DNA of 64,000 bases from Aphrophora alni (taxonomy: Eukaryota; Arthropoda; Insecta; Hemiptera; Aphrophoridae): the NCBI GenBank assembly GCA_963513935.1, contig OY740772.1, positions 15,036,098 through 15,100,097 of the forward strand. Direction: 5' to 3'. Shown here piece after piece: positions 13,002-26,196 of this stretch (position 1 is the first letter of the stretch; each line of letters begins with the position of its first letter). Made by a program: the position numbers and the translations under genes. The notes beneath the pieces were generated by a model. It worked only from the letters and a program-made list of their open reading frames with translations. It was not told the origin of the DNA and searched no databases.

Positions 13002-13471
13002 TTGAACTTGGAGCATAAAGAAAAAACATCATCATAACCTCCGGCCATGTTGGAAACTAAATCTATAACCTAAAAAAAATTTAAGCCTAAAAATAGGCCT
13101 GAGCAATCAAAACTACACACATAATCGTATAAAAAACCACCACACGCACGGCTTCACTACCCAAAGAACGGTAAGCAACATTCGTTTATACACAAATGGA
13201 GGCAAATGTTCGATTGAACAGTTAATAATAAGAACAATCAATCATTATCAAATAACTTACAAAACGAAAATCACCTAAACCTAAATAAAACTGGTTATAA
13301 GTTATAAAAATAGCTAGATAAATATTGGACATTTAGCAAGAAGAGATGTAGATACTTCCACATTACCGGAATTATATACTGATAACACTTGACTCATCCA
13401 TGTGATAAAACTTGTGTGTCTTTATGGTCAATCCGTTACAAGCACTTTGTACTGCAAACTAAGAGATATAC

Positions 13472-13960
13472 AGGGTATTACAAAAGTAAGTTAAAACTCT
13501 AGTTTGTTACTTAACGTAGAACAAATTAAAGTACATTACATGCTTTTGGAATTAAGCCGGATTTAATTTTTTTTAACTTTAAATAACCAAATTCTTACAT
13601 GTAACGTTTATTAAGGTTCGAAGTGTCCGCCATTCTCTCCCTGGAGAAGCAATATTCTTTCCTCTATGCCGGCATTTCTTAACATGTTGACATTTATCTC
13701 GGCTACGTTTTGAATTTCTTCTTTCGATTTCACCTCTTAAGATTGAAAGTCTTCCTGGTCTCTTGATGTCTCCAACAGACCCGGTGTTTTCAAACTTACT
13801 AACGAGGTTTTTATACGCGACTACACTGCACGGTCCCTCAAAACCGTTGCGAGTACGAAACTTTCTTTAACCCGGCTGATAAACTGCGTTCACATTCATC
13901 ATAACACTGAATCGATGCGATGCGTGTTTGTAAAGGTAAAGTCATGATGCAACAAAATAA
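13472..13960 (-). mobile_element. Internally deleted IS630/mariner-like transposon relic
   Basis: Minus-strand conceptual translation gives an N-terminal piece with VVAYKNLVSKFENTGSV and RPGRLS. This matches the helix-turn-helix region common in insect IS630-like (DUF4817-type) transposases. It is followed shortly by MLRNAGIEERI and ENGGHFEP, typical of the extreme C-terminus of the same proteins. The DDE catalytic core between them is missing, so this is a deletion derivative. The 3' end coincides with a TACAGGGTATTACAAAAGT terminus at 13472, like the other CAGGGTGT ends. Stops and frame breaks are present, and the upper boundary is approximate. Confidence 0.6.
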
Positions 13961-14529
13961 AATCAATTAATTAGTTGTAAACTACTACAAGTTTAACCAC
14001 CTACTAGATTCCTGTGTTTGAAATCAGTCAACAATGAGAAAACTCGTTGCTATGGGAACAAATAAAGAGTAAAGAAAATAACAGCTGATGTTTTAATAAA
14101 TACAAACGTCAACGACGGACGGACGGACGTCACATCGAAAATAACTTTTTCAGATTCCTTAGACGATGAAACGTGACGATCAGACAAAAAAAAAATAGGT
14201 CGACATTTCTTTGTGATTCCAAACTTCGTGTAGGGTTAAATACCAAAAGAAAATCAGTCTCTGAATGTGACAGGATTAAAACTGGATGCGAAATTATTTG
14301 CCATTACTGTCATCATCTTTGTCTAGTACGACATAATTAATTATGAGGCAATTAAGTTTAAATAGCTGCGCTCGATGAAATAAATCTCAGACCTTAACCT
14401 CATTAATTAAATCCAATTAAAGACAAAGTTTTTAACTCTGTTCCAATTGATTTGATAAAGCAAACTTCAAGTACTGTACCTTGAAATCGGTCAATAACCG
14501 TTTGGGAGGTATTGTAATATAAAATAAAC

Positions 14530-14935
14530 GTGATAAAACATTGCACAAACTTTCTCACTAGCCCATTTCCAAAACCAATCACAAAACGTCACCAAAAAAT
14601 CTTAGTTTGGTGAAAATCTCAGTTAAAAAACTGAAAATCAACATGGACGCCATCTTTGTAAAACTATACTCGCTTCGCTTGTGTCATAAACGCGACCTTA
14701 GCGTAAATCGTATTTGATTGAAATCGAGCTTTTAATGAAAGCGGCCATGTTTATTTTTGGGTTTTGCTAATCTAACAGCCTAACTATGCAAATTGTATAC
14801 AAACCACAAAAAAGCGTGCGTATTTCGATTGCGCCTCCGTCCAGACTGATGGACATCGACTTAGAAAGTGGTACATTTGAAAAATTAAACCACAGAAAAT
14901 AAACAATATTGAGTAATTCTGTATTTTACGTCCAC
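14530..14935 (-). repeat. T-family repeat copy, inverted
   Basis: Begins with AAACATTGCACAAACTTTCT (reverse of the conserved end seen at 3380, 53125 and 57362) and includes TTTGATTGAAATCGAGCTTT at about 14710. No coding sequence. Confidence 0.5.
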
Positions 14936-15375
14936 ATCTGTCTACTGCCATAACAAATAAAAATAACAACTAGACTTTCATTCAACAAATTCCAATCCTT
15001 TCAGTTCGCCCATTCATCCGGTCCAGACCGTGCCACTTAGAGGTCAGTGCTACTGCAACACTCTTACGAGAATAATTGTTTGTATTTAATAGCTGTTTGT
15101 ATTGTTATTTTGCTGATTTATTAGCTTATGTTGGTTTTACACTGAACAATTTCATAAGCCTATTTGAATTACATAACCTAGCCTAACATAGGCCTATTCG
15201 AGTTTTTTTTTTGTTAAAAAAAAAAAAAAAATGTAGATCAGAATGTACATAAAAGGTAGCAAGAATCACCACAAATAGGTTAAAGGTTATTATATATAAA
15301 AATTGCAGTATTATATTAATTAGTTACGGTTTCATATAAAAAAGAGCGATACGTATAATACACAAGTAGCCAATT
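14936..15375 (+). repeat. Dispersed repeat R, copy 1 (pair with 39022-39395)
   Basis: Shares with 39022-39395 CTACTGCCATAACAAA, GGTCAGTGCTACTGCAACAC, TCTTACGAGAAT, TTGTATTTAATAGCT and AAATTGCAGTATTAT in the same order. A poly-T/poly-A interruption in the middle of this copy is absent from the other. No coding potential. Confidence 0.7.
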
Positions 15376-16000
15376 ATTGTTTATTGTCTGTGATTAAGCG
15401 ATACAACAATATTATTGTCGCAGTTGTTTGTAAAGTGGCGAAATTACGAATCGGTATTTGTCAAGAATAACACAAAGATGGATTCACGACTCAAACGTTG
15501 GGGGGGGGGGGGGCAAACCCACGATTTTTTACGTTTTTATTTTATACCTGTTGGAGCAAAAACTGTTGGAACTCTTCTTCGACTCGAGTGACCTTTCTTA
15601 CATCGTTTTTAACACTTTCATATTGGTTTGAAAGTCACTCGCCCGGTCGTGATAGATCAATTAATTAAACTAGAAATTGTCTTGGAAGAAAGGTCGATGA
15701 GTAGATTGATTCATAAATTGTGTTAAGTAATTTAATTGTCATTAATTTAAAGTAGGAGTGAAATGAAGTGAAACTCGAACCGTGAGAATTCCTTCTTAAT
15801 GATAAGGGGGGGGGTGAAGATACTTCAATGGTTATCACTATTATAAACAATAAAATTGTATTGGTTTTCTTTACATATCAAAGAATGAAAAATAAACAAA
15901 TATATTTTGTGATAATTTCGTCAAAATTTTTTCCAAGACAGCCATTGTTTCTAAAATGGGTCCACAGCGTAAATAGTTTTTTAACGAATATTTATGAACC

Positions 16001-16031
<31 letters not shown>

Positions 16032-18690
16032 TTACTTGCGATTATGCATAGGCCTACATGTTTGGGTCATTAATCTTCGCACTTACTAAAATTTGAGCGA
16101 AATCTGTAGTGGCGATTTTGAGAAATCATAACAGACTCATGGTACGGTTTGTAATGTGCCCCAAACATTAACTAAAATCGTTCCAAGCGTTTTCTTTGTA
16201 AAGCACTGCATGAAAGACAGAGATAGCCTACATTCCATAATTTTTTTTTTTGAGTTCTTGGGACCTTAAAACTGATAGCCTTTATCATCAAAAACAATTA
16301 CATAGGTTTTAGGATCCATCATAAACCTCAAACAAGGGTTACAGACATAACCTCACTCTTGTATCTAATTTAACTTTCAAAATAATGCAAACAATTTAAA
16401 ATCTTTAAGCTTTATCAGAATAAATCATTACAATAGGCTATTTCTCAAGTCTCAACTGAGTCATGGATTAAAATGCAAACAACATCCTCTACGAATTTAA
16501 TAACAACAAAGTCGTAACATTACAATAGATTAATTTTCAATGATCTGTTTACAACGCAGTTAAAACAAATATATTGACAAAAAATTCTAACATTTTCATT
16601 GTTATGTCCCAATTACTTTGCTAGCACGAGCTATTAACATTTTGTTGTGACGATGGCTTTTGAACCAACTATAGTTTTATGTCCATCACACCCATTAAAT
16701 GGACTGATGTTATAAAAGGACTTAATTTTACTTTCAGTACAATCAAAAGACATTTTCTTGTCTGAACTTCCAGCTAACAGTACAGCTTAATAACTTTCTT
16801 GTTACAGAAGTTATTCGCACATATATAACGGTACAGATATTCTCAAAATAAAATCCACAACACAACATACAAATAAAACCTATACATTATACCATTTATA
16901 ATTTAGTATTAGGCCTAGGATATTGTCTAAATAACAACACAGTTTTTAATTACAATTAACTAATGAAATCGTTAGGTATTTACTCATATAAAGTAAATTT
17001 AGGACAAGTAGGGTACATTTAGGACAAGTTAAGAAATATGTAGCTTAACCTAAAAATAACCTAGATTATTTGTAACTATGTCTACTCTTTAAAATATTGT
17101 CTAAATTGAAAATTATAAAAATAAAATACATTTTAAAAACTGTATAATATGTTACTAAAACTGCACACAAAAATCGTATAGTTAAAAGTTGTAGGCCTAT
17201 ATTTATGCTATAGAGCAAAACTATGTTTATGTTAAAAATAACAAATTTAAAAACTAAATTGGGTTTGTAGTTTGATTAAATTTAGTTATTGTGGCATTTA
17301 TGTAATTGTAAACACTAATAATCACTAAGCTAAAAGTTGATTCTTACCTTTACAACAAGCTGATTTTATAGGTTAGTTTTATAAAACTAGTCGAAGAAAT
17401 CATTTACATGAATGTTGACACTTAAACGTACATATCCTTTGTGGAATAACATTGTAAAAAGTATATATGAAACTTAGTTCTGTCATTCGCAAAATTAAAC
17501 AACTATGGAAACAACTACATGTTTTTAAAATACTAAACACATCTGAACGGACAACTATATACATCTCCCGCTCACTGAAACTCAAACAGAGCACTGACAG
17601 CTGGAAAACATCTACGAATGAAGTAACCTTTCACTTTGCAGTGCTGCCAACAAACGTAAATTAATATGTCGTACACATTGGCATTTCTAAATAAATATCT
17701 TGTTTCCGTTTTATGATCTTACTTTTACGACATTTTGTAGGAGTTTTGTTTATATTAATGTATGTAAATACACATGTAGGTTATGTGAAATTTTCCTTCC
17801 TGATACCAAGTTGTACAATTTTGAAGTTATGGATGTAACTTTAATTTTTTTAGAAATTATTGTAGCCTATGTTGTTTTATGAAGATGGAAAAAATATTCC
17901 ATTTTTTATTTTTCACGGATTAATTTTTAATCTGTTTTTGAGGCTTAGTACAATAGTAAAAACAAGTTTTTTATATTATGCTTGTCTGTCATCTGTATGC
18001 AACCAAAATGGGTAGGCCGATTTGATCAAATTTGAGCATATTTTCACTGTATCTTGAGGAGTTTTGGTTCATAGTTACTCAACATTTTTCAAAAACACAA
18101 AATTTACGTCTTCTTGAAAATGACTGCAAGGACTCATCAGTTGTAGAACCTATAAAATAAATTGTTCAGCATCTCCTCAAAAATTCAGATTTGGAATATT
18201 TAGGCATAAAAGTAAAGATGAATCATTAAGGCAGTCTCACTTGTACATAAACCTTCCCCTTTTTTTGCACAACAATCAGGAACTAATAAAAAAAAAATAC
18301 TACAATTATTTTAGTACTGTATTATAAATTTTGATGAAATAAATGTTTATGATCCAAACTAAAGTGCCAACCCTCATGTTAAAAAAATTACAGTTTGCAA
18401 GAAAAAAGAACATAGATTTCATTCTCGTTTATTTTGTGGTTTTCCAATTAAACTATGGAGTTTCTTTTTATATAATTCTAAACCATATGATTGGGGAAAA
18501 AAATAGTGAAAATGAAAATAAACTTCCATCTTTAGAAAATCTATTTATTTACAACAATGATTTACACTTAGGAGTGATAATAATTTTAATGCAACAAAAA
18601 TCTATAGAATTTTTTTAATATATGAAACACTGATTTATATCAAAACACAGTTTTTTCTTCAAAATGAGCTAAGCAAGTGGAGGCACTATT
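15376..18690. other. Gene-free AT-rich stretch
   Basis: G-runs (15500, 15807), a poly-T run (16010-16033), a degenerate T-family copy (16080-16250) and several short frames without recognisable similarity. A small hairpin lies at about 15586-15641. Confidence 0.5.
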
Positions 18691-19240
18691 AAGAATTCTG
18701 TCAGTGTTTCACCTCAATACGTTTCAGAAGGTTTTTTGAATTTTGAATGTGTGTGAGAAAGTTTGTTCATCTTTGTTTGTAGACTAAAAAGAAAGTATTG
18801 TAGGTCTAATAGTTGTTGCATTGTTGATTCTTTCTGGAAAGTTATTTCACTTGGTTTCTGGCATTCTAGTAAAGTCCAAATAAATTTGCCTCTCGTTGAA
18901 AAATAGGATTGTGTACAGTGCAGTGCAAGAGATATCAGAATCAATGGTTGAATTCAGTGTATGACAAATGGTTCACTTCTGTAAGAGATAGATCTTGATG
19001 CGAGTAGGACGTCCAGCATGTCCAGTGCAAAGTCTAAAAGTTTCTTGTCTGTATCATTTCTAATTTCTTTTCCATAGATCTCGGATACTTTTCCATGTAG
19101 CCTGTTTCACTGCTTCTTTTCTACAAACTTCTTAAATTTCCTGTGATATCATGTTCTCGGCTGACTGCACATCCAGAGGCTTTTCACCTATAGGAAGTTC
19201 TGTACTTTTTTTAAAAGTTAGTTCTGTCCAGAATAATCAT
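18691..19240. other. Possible decayed coding sequence, unidentified
   Basis: This stretch is less AT-biased than its surroundings. Its minus-strand translation includes peptide-like pieces such as PIGEKPLDVQSAENMI, broken by stops. I cannot assign a family. It may be an old pseudogene or transposon body. Confidence 0.15.
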
Positions 19241-19246
19241 TAAAGC

Positions 19247-19340
19247 TAAATGTAGACACCCAGGAGGATGGTGCTAAATGAGTAACAATGAGGCTACAAC
19301 GTCTCAACAGAGAAATAAATAATAATATAATATAATAAAT
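19247..19340 (+). mobile_element. SINE-like short element, copy 1
   Basis: Contains GGTGCTAAATGAGTAACA followed by GAGGCTACAACGTCTCAAC, aligning with the copy at 29335-29466. It ends in an AAT-rich simple tail (AATAATAATATAATATAATA), as expected for a short retrotransposed element. The TGGTGCTAAATGAG core resembles a Pol III A box. Confidence 0.45.
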
Positions 19341-20167
19341 CAGAGAAAGCTAAAGTAGGCATTGTAATAGAAAAATATTGATTTCACTTGCTCCAATTAA
19401 AAATTGTACGTACATACAAATTCTGTATGATCGGGCCTTATTTCTCTCATATTGTTGCTCTGATTTGTATGTATGTCACATTGTATGTTGGTCCTATCCT
19501 TGTCGCCAGTTGTTATGTTGCAGAGTAAACATAATAATCATAATATTCTTAGACTGAGTTGAAATGAATAACATTCATTAAACTATTGTCGGCTGGACGA
19601 ACATTGCCCAAAACAGGAAGCACATGGAATGGAATTTTACTGGAATAGGTAAACGCAGGGAACAACAGGCCATAGATTAACTTCTTTTTGAGAGAGATGG
19701 GCAGGCTCGACCAGTCACAATGTTTATCATTCTATGAGATACATTACAGTAGGGAACTTATATTCTTGCATACTAAAAGTCAATAATTGGCATAAACAAA
19801 ACTACAATTTTTGTTCTTCTTAAAACTTGCTTATTTTATAATTAAGGTCACAAATACCATGTGTTCTGTTACAGGTAGAACTGTTGCCAGGATACTGTAC
19901 GATATAAACTGGCAGCATTCTCATCCATGTCTCACACAAAGAAACAGTTGTATTTGCAGCAACCATGGTATGGTAAACCATACAATGTCCTGTTTACTCT
20001 CTTGTTACTGTTTTTCTTTCCAAGCTGAACTCAGTTACGACCCTTGTCATTGTGTTTACAACATTGGCAGTTATCTTTGAACATTCTAGACTCCTATATC
20101 CAACATTAGGGTTAAAAAACATCTTGGGCATCATCACCTTATAAATAAAAAGGAACATAACATAACA

Positions 20168-20316
20168 ATCCCTAGCCCTTGAATACTCTAATAGTGTCAG
20201 TCAGAAAATAATAAGAGATGGACAAGAGAGACCTAATACAAAAGTTGAAAGAGAGGGATCTAACCCAAGATTTCATGATAAAAGGAGTAGATCCGTTGGG
20301 ATTGTCAAGCCCATAT
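20168..20316 (+). repeat. Dispersed ~160-bp repeat, full copy
   Basis: Starts ATCCCTAGCCCTTGAATACT, carries GTTGAAAGAGAGGGATCT, and ends GGGATTGTCAAGCCC. It aligns with 5708-5870 throughout. Confidence 0.75.
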
Positions 20317-21788
20317 TTACTTTAAGTGTGCCCCTGAGGGTGCTTAGCACTAGAGATGCTACGAATTTATTACATATTTATGGTAGCTGTGAAAACTGAT
20401 ACCATGAATTTTCAATAACTGTGAAATAGAACTGAAAAACTGGATTATGAAATCGATTCGATTTTTCACTACACTAAACAGACCTGTTGGTGCATCAGTA
20501 TGACCAGTTAGATATTTTATTCACTAATCTTCTCACATTTTTGTTTGCATTTATTTAAGATCCAGTAGGATTAGAAATAATGATTACACTAATTGATATG
20601 GTATTAAAATTAAAATCTATTACTTTTTAACAGGACCTATAACATTTCTGTAGAGTCTAAAATTAAACATCAAAACCATTTAAATTTGTGTTTGAAAAGT
20701 AAACATACTTTAATTTTTCTTTCTTAATTTAGAAAAGTTTTCTGAAACTACGTCTTAAAAAACATATTACTAAAGTTAATTTTCATTACTAATAGTTCGT
20801 TTTATGAACAATAAATTAAAATATTGAGGTTTTAAAAGATTTATTTAAGCCATATTTAAAGTTTCAAAGACATTGGTATGTGGGAAGAGTATTATTAATA
20901 GGTGTAGGTTGCAATGTTCTATCCCTTAAATTCCTGCAAAAAAGTAACAACCATATTCGATACATTAAAACAGAAAGGTGAAATTTCACATGTAATAGAC
21001 TAAATGTAAATTTATGAGTTATGATTTGTCGCTGAAGGCATTCAGGGATTCTAAAACTCTAGTGAAAAAATAATGAACTATGGAGTAGAAAGAGGAGAGG
21101 AGAAACTGTTTTCACAGTTAGCCACTTCTATAAGTCTATAATCAGTGTACTGTGAAATCAAACTATGTAAAAAATAACAGTTCTATGAATTTGTTATATC
21201 ACAGTTGGTATTATAGGTAACAAACTTGTAGTACTTTTCTTGAATATATAGAAAACATTACTTATAAGGAACAGGTAATAGTGTTGAATTATCCATCTTT
21301 ACCTTCCTAATTAGAGCGTATCATTCCTCAACACTGAGTTCTTCATGAGAATGTATCAAAACTGATAAAATAATTTAAATTCAATATGGGTTGTTGCCTT
21401 GTTTGACTAATGCTTCTAAGAAACAAAATCAACGCTATTTATTGCCCTGACAAAAAGTAATACTTCTAAATAGCCATGTGTAGACCAAAATTATATAAGA
21501 GGCTCTGCCAATGTCCAAATTATCTAATCAAGACAAATTATGATAAGATTAACATTCTACTAGCTGAAGTAATTTTGGAAATTAAAAAATAATACACAAG
21601 TATGGAGGGAAAATAAAAGACATACAAAATTTAAAACCAATTAAGTGATCACAAATTGCACACAAATTTTTTAACATATTTTGGTAAATAGTTATCAGGA
21701 TTGTCTATAATAAATATATTATTGTAATTATACAAATTACCTTGTATTTTCCATCTAACAATCCTTTTATTGGTAATCTGAGATTTCC
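20317..21788. other. Gene-free AT-rich stretch
   Basis: No reading frame, RNA gene or repeat recognised. Confidence 0.45.
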
Positions 21789-21818
21789 GGTTTCAGCTAA
21801 CTAGGCCACCATCAACAG
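21789..21818 (-). repeat. Hairpin-GAAAC (hammerhead-like) motif 3' of the Penelope-like relic
   Basis: The minus strand reads CTGTTGATGGTGGCC, a short loop, GCTGAAACC. A small GGC/GCT stem precedes GAAAC. It lies about 400 bp downstream of the end of the GIY-YIG region of the Penelope-like relic, in the same orientation, where such elements carry ribozyme-bearing terminal repeats. Confidence 0.45.
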
Positions 21819-22139
21819 ATCTATACTCAAGTAAAGTTCTCAAAAACACATTAAGAGAACCATGTATTTAATTGTGTCCACTCTATGTCAGTAGTAATAG
21901 CATAACATATGTTTTTACTTGTAATAATTTGAGTTTAAAAAAATATAACACATAACTTTGAAAAAACACACACATTTTCAAAAACAAAACACTCAGGATA
22001 TTCCAGTTTAAGTTATTGGACTATTCTTACACACAGTTAAAGTTGCAGCTAATGATTATTTACTGAGTCACTTTACACAAAATTGTTTACTTAAGTCTGC
22101 TGTTGGAGGGGGATAATTGTATTGAATATTTCATTAAGA

Positions 22140-24180
22140 GAATAGTTTAATTTATCATTAAGTAAAGTATCTGGCTGTAATTTTAAGCCTCTTTACATTT
22201 GATACTCTTCTAAGGTATTTAAGAGGTGGCCCTTTGTTCATTTATCCAAACACACCCATAGTATGATAAATGTGATCATTGTCCATCAGGTGTTTGTCAA
22301 AACTTGATTTTTGATCATTTAGTGTCCTATTTGGTAAATGTTCTTAAATTTTTCTGAAAAGGTTCGACCTGTTTGTTCGATACAGAATTTTGAAAACTAG
22401 AGCAACTTATTTTATAAACTATTGATTGTTTGTATTTGTCTTTGTTTATTTGACCTTCCTATAATCAATTGATGTATACGATAGTTTTTATGTTTTTGTT
22501 TTACGGTACTAAACTTTTTTGAGATCTTGCATATTTTAAAAATTAATCTGTCTATCATAGTTGTTTGATAGACATTGGATATAGTTATAAACTTAATAGC
22601 TTCTAATTCCTTATTATAATTAGCTGAGCTTAGGGGTACTTTTTAAGAAGTTGGATAAGATAAGTTTTTAAGAAGTTGGATTGTATACGGTAAGTTTATA
22701 TGAAAGTGAATGATCTGAAGAAGCATGTTAGGTTACTTCTGGTAATAGGTTATAGGCTTTCTGTAAATATTGAAACTGCTAATTTCATTTTGCTTGGTAA
22801 TTGTGAAGTCTAGGTAATTCATTGGTTCTCCGTTTCAATTTCAAGAGTGAACTTAAGCGTTGGGATAAACTGTTGAGGTAGTTCTTGAAAATGTTTAACT
22901 ATCTGGAGTTGCCATTAAAAAGAATGATGGTGTCAGTCTATGACAAAGAGAACATATCTATGACAATATACAATTTTATCTTTATTTATTTCAGACAAAA
23001 TTTATTTATTTTCATTATGGTTAAAATATGTTTCTGATAGAATCCCTGACAGAGTATTATTGCAAGTCCATTTTTTAAAATATGAAAGTATTCATTGAAT
23101 TGAAACTAATTTTAACCAGATTACTTTTTTATCCATTTGGGAATTTTGTTTAATGTTATTTTCCAATGAATCCACAGTTTTGTTTATTGGTATGTTTGTG
23201 TAAAGACTTACAATATCTGAGGAAGCTAAGTACAACCCGGTTTAATTTTAAGATCTTTTATTTTTTCAATAAGTTACAAACTATTTTTTAAAAAAATTAT
23301 GGTTATTATGTGAAAAAACTTCTAACTTTATGATTTTATAGAGTTTTTAACCAACATATATACGCTGGTGCTGACATGAAACTAACTAATGGTTTGATTT
23401 CAGTGTCAGGTTTGTGAATCTTATGAAGTCCACGTAGTGTTAGTGCTCTAGGTTTAATCAACTTTGATTGTCTAATCTCATTTTTATGAAGTAATTTTTT
23501 GACTCTCGCTTACCATTTTGTTAACAATGATATGATTTTTTTTGGTAGGATCTTGATCTGATTTAGAAATATTGTTATAAAAAGAAATACCGAAACTTTT
23601 TAACATAAACATCCTTGTTAAGTAGGACATTGGAGTTGCTTTTGTCGGCTTTGATCAAAATTGAATTGTTTTGATTAAATTTTCTCCTTAGTTTGGAATT
23701 TGTGACTATTTCATTTGTAGAGTGTGTTGCTTGAAGCTTATCAAATTTATTATTTTCAATCGTTCTTTTGAGTTTGTTGTTTAAAATAACCCTAACTGTA
23801 TTTTGACTGCCAAAATCTGGTATGGTTTTAATAGCAGATTCAGCATTGATACCCTTTTGTCTCTATTGAAATGGTACTTTAGACCCTTCCCAAGCAAAGG
23901 CTCTTCATGTGTATCTTCTACATGTCATGTATAATTTATTAAACGCGGGAAGAAGTTGAACCTTAGTTGTTTGTTCAGATAATTGGGAGATAGATAATGC
24001 TTTTAACTTATTCTTCTGAGATATTATTTTGCGATGAATGATTCTATTTATTTGTTTGTTTACCATGGACAGAGGTGGTCTACAATTGTGAAGAATGTAA
24101 ACAATTAACAATTCCAAATGTATCTTGTAAAGTATATGATTCAACTTTATTTTCTTTGCATGTAAATAGTACATTTTCAT
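22140..24180 (-). pseudogene. Penelope-like retroelement relic (reverse transcriptase + GIY-YIG endonuclease)
   Basis: Read on the minus strand across frames, ordered pieces match Penelope-like proteins. An N-terminal segment (24180-23905) leads to a LLGKGLKYHFN box near 23880-23855. Next come an IKADKSN box near 23650, LRGLHKIHKPDT at about 23440-23402, and a catalytic Asp-Asp followed by TIILFNGN near 22938-22910. The MNYLDFTITKQ and FNIYRKP boxes lie at about 22830-22750. The GIY-YIG-type CIEQTGRTFSEKF lies around 22390-22340, and a C-terminal NTLEEYQ…LLNDKLNY tail near 22210-22150. The family copies RNA into DNA at chromosomal sites using both domains. Here stops and frameshifts are frequent, including one extra T (22935) between the two catalytic Asp codons. 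The GIY-YIG glycine is replaced (FCIEQTGR), so it is dead. Confidence 0.85.
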
Positions 24181-24982
24181 TCTTAACTATTTTAATTTGG
24201 TTATATGCTTAGTTCTTTGAGCTGTTAATAAAAAGTTATTAATTTTGAATTATATTTAGGTATTAAACTCTTTCTCAAACATGCTTTGTTGAAATTAATA
24301 TTCTGGTTCATGTTAAAAATTTGAGATTTATATAAATAATTAATATCATAATAAGAAATTAAGTAATAAATTTGTAATAATAAGATTTTTGTAAACATTT
24401 ATTTATACACAATGCCACTTACTCAAAACAACTAAACAAACAAACAAATACACATTTTATTGGGTTCTGGAGATGGTGGGTATGCTTTAGCACTTTTAAG
24501 TAGTAAATCCAGTTAAATTTAGTAGACCTTAAAGTTGCTTAAACTTAAATTAAAACATTTTTAGGTACTTTGGTACATAACAGGATGGAAATGGAGTGTT
24601 CATTATTTGTTTGTGGTATCACTTTGGCCCCATTAATTCTTTTAATTATTTAAATCAAAACTACTACTTCTATAAACTTTTTTTATTTTTTTTATTTTGC
24701 TGCATATTTTAATAAAATAACTACTCAACTCTTTTCAAAATTCTAATCTGGAAGGGACTTCATAATTGATTGAAATGGAGAATTTAAGGATGACAGTTAT
24801 TGTTTATTTTATATTTTAACATTTTAACTGTTAATTATTATAAATTAGGAGAAGAATCAAACCTATTTATAGGTGAAAAACTGAATACCAGAAAGAAGAA
24901 AACAATTATGACACAAATAATTTATTTGTGTCAATAATTATGACACAGAGTTTGACTTATAAGATGGTACACTTGATGGATT

Positions 24983-25120
24983 AAAACTTGAACACAAATT
25001 CTCACAAATAGTATGTTTATTTATTCAAACAAGTTTCAACAACAAAGTCGCCATCTTCAGTGATGCACAAGTTACTAAACATGTTTGAATAAATAAATGT
25101 ACTATTTCTGTTCAAGTTTT
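24983..25120. repeat. Foldback of ~45-bp arms containing a hammerhead-like motif
   Basis: The left arm (24983-25033, AAAACTTGAACA… through TTTATTTATTCAAACAAG) is complementary to the right arm (25078-25120, CATGTTTGAATAAATAAATG through CAAGTTTT). The loop (25033-25062, minus) reads CACTGAAGATGGCGAC, then GTTGTTGAAACTTG, the same motif as at 37991 and 61272/61372. The next bases (TTTGTGAGAATTTGTGTTC on the minus strand) are also shared with those copies. Confidence 0.8.
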
Positions 25121-26192
25121 ATTCTATCTAAATCATTTTGTGCCAGAAAAATATTTTGTTAGAGAATTTCCTGATTGAAAATCAACTTATTAAGGTCTTG
25201 TTTATGAGAGAAAATAAGTCAATCATTTGATTCTTATGGTGTCAGAATTCCGAAAATAACATAAATTTTAAATTATATATATTCCAGGGCCAAAAAACAC
25301 TATTTAAATTAAATTAACATTTGAGCTACCTGGACTTATATTTGTGATTAAACTATCTTTTCTCTTCAATAATTAATACCCCTTGCATATTTCAGTCATA
25401 CTCATGTAGTTCAATGGCTAGCTTTTGCCTACCCCTTTGATCCACATAATTTTTTCGCTTTAGTAGTAAGGTATTCAAGCATGTACTCCAATGAGAGACT
25501 GAGGCCACCATTCAGGCGAGGTTGAGTTTTTAATAGGCATTAGCAACAAAAAAATAATCATCTAATAAAAAACATTCCATCTATCAACTAACAAAAACTG
25601 CAATGTTGACCAACTGGATGAGGTATTCTAATTTGCCAGGATCTTTTTACATATGTTCCTCTGTATATAAGCTTGAGAACATAAACTTGAATAAAAAGTC
25701 AAATAAAAATGTGTTTTTTGGAAACTAAGTTGTGACTGACTCTAAATACATATAAAATGTATATATATTTGATTGTATGAAAATAAAAATAACTAAATTT
25801 ATTAATTAGCAATAAAGAAATTAAAACCTACGGTCGACAGCTACATAATGAGTTTCTTCTCTTAGCGTGGGTGTAGTTCATGAAAGGACAGGATAGCAGG
25901 CAAATTCAGTTAATGAGAACAAAATGGCTCACCACCCATACCAATAAGTATAGTCTTCAAAGATTTAATAAAACGGTGCATTATGTGATCATTTTAGTGA
26001 ATAATCTTAATTATGTTGACTACTCAGACCTAGAATTTTAGCTTGGATTCCTTTCTGTAGTTTGAATTTATTAGCTGTAGTTTCAGTTTCCAACATGGTC
26101 CTTCGAGGATGTGTTGGTTTTTTCTACATTTCTCATGTTGTATCTTCTCACTCGATCACTCCATAGGAAGTTGATCCATACTCCTGAAACAA

Positions 26193-26196
<4 letters not shown>

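Noticed and set aside
15586..15641. Small hairpin CGAGTGACCTTTC / GAAAGTCACTCG
   Set aside because: Single short imperfect stem with no copies noticed; likely chance or a minor repeat end.
19811..20080. 89-codon plus-strand frame rich in Cys and His
   Set aside because: Cys/His spacing fits no zinc-finger pattern, and there is no similarity I recognise. Treated as chance.
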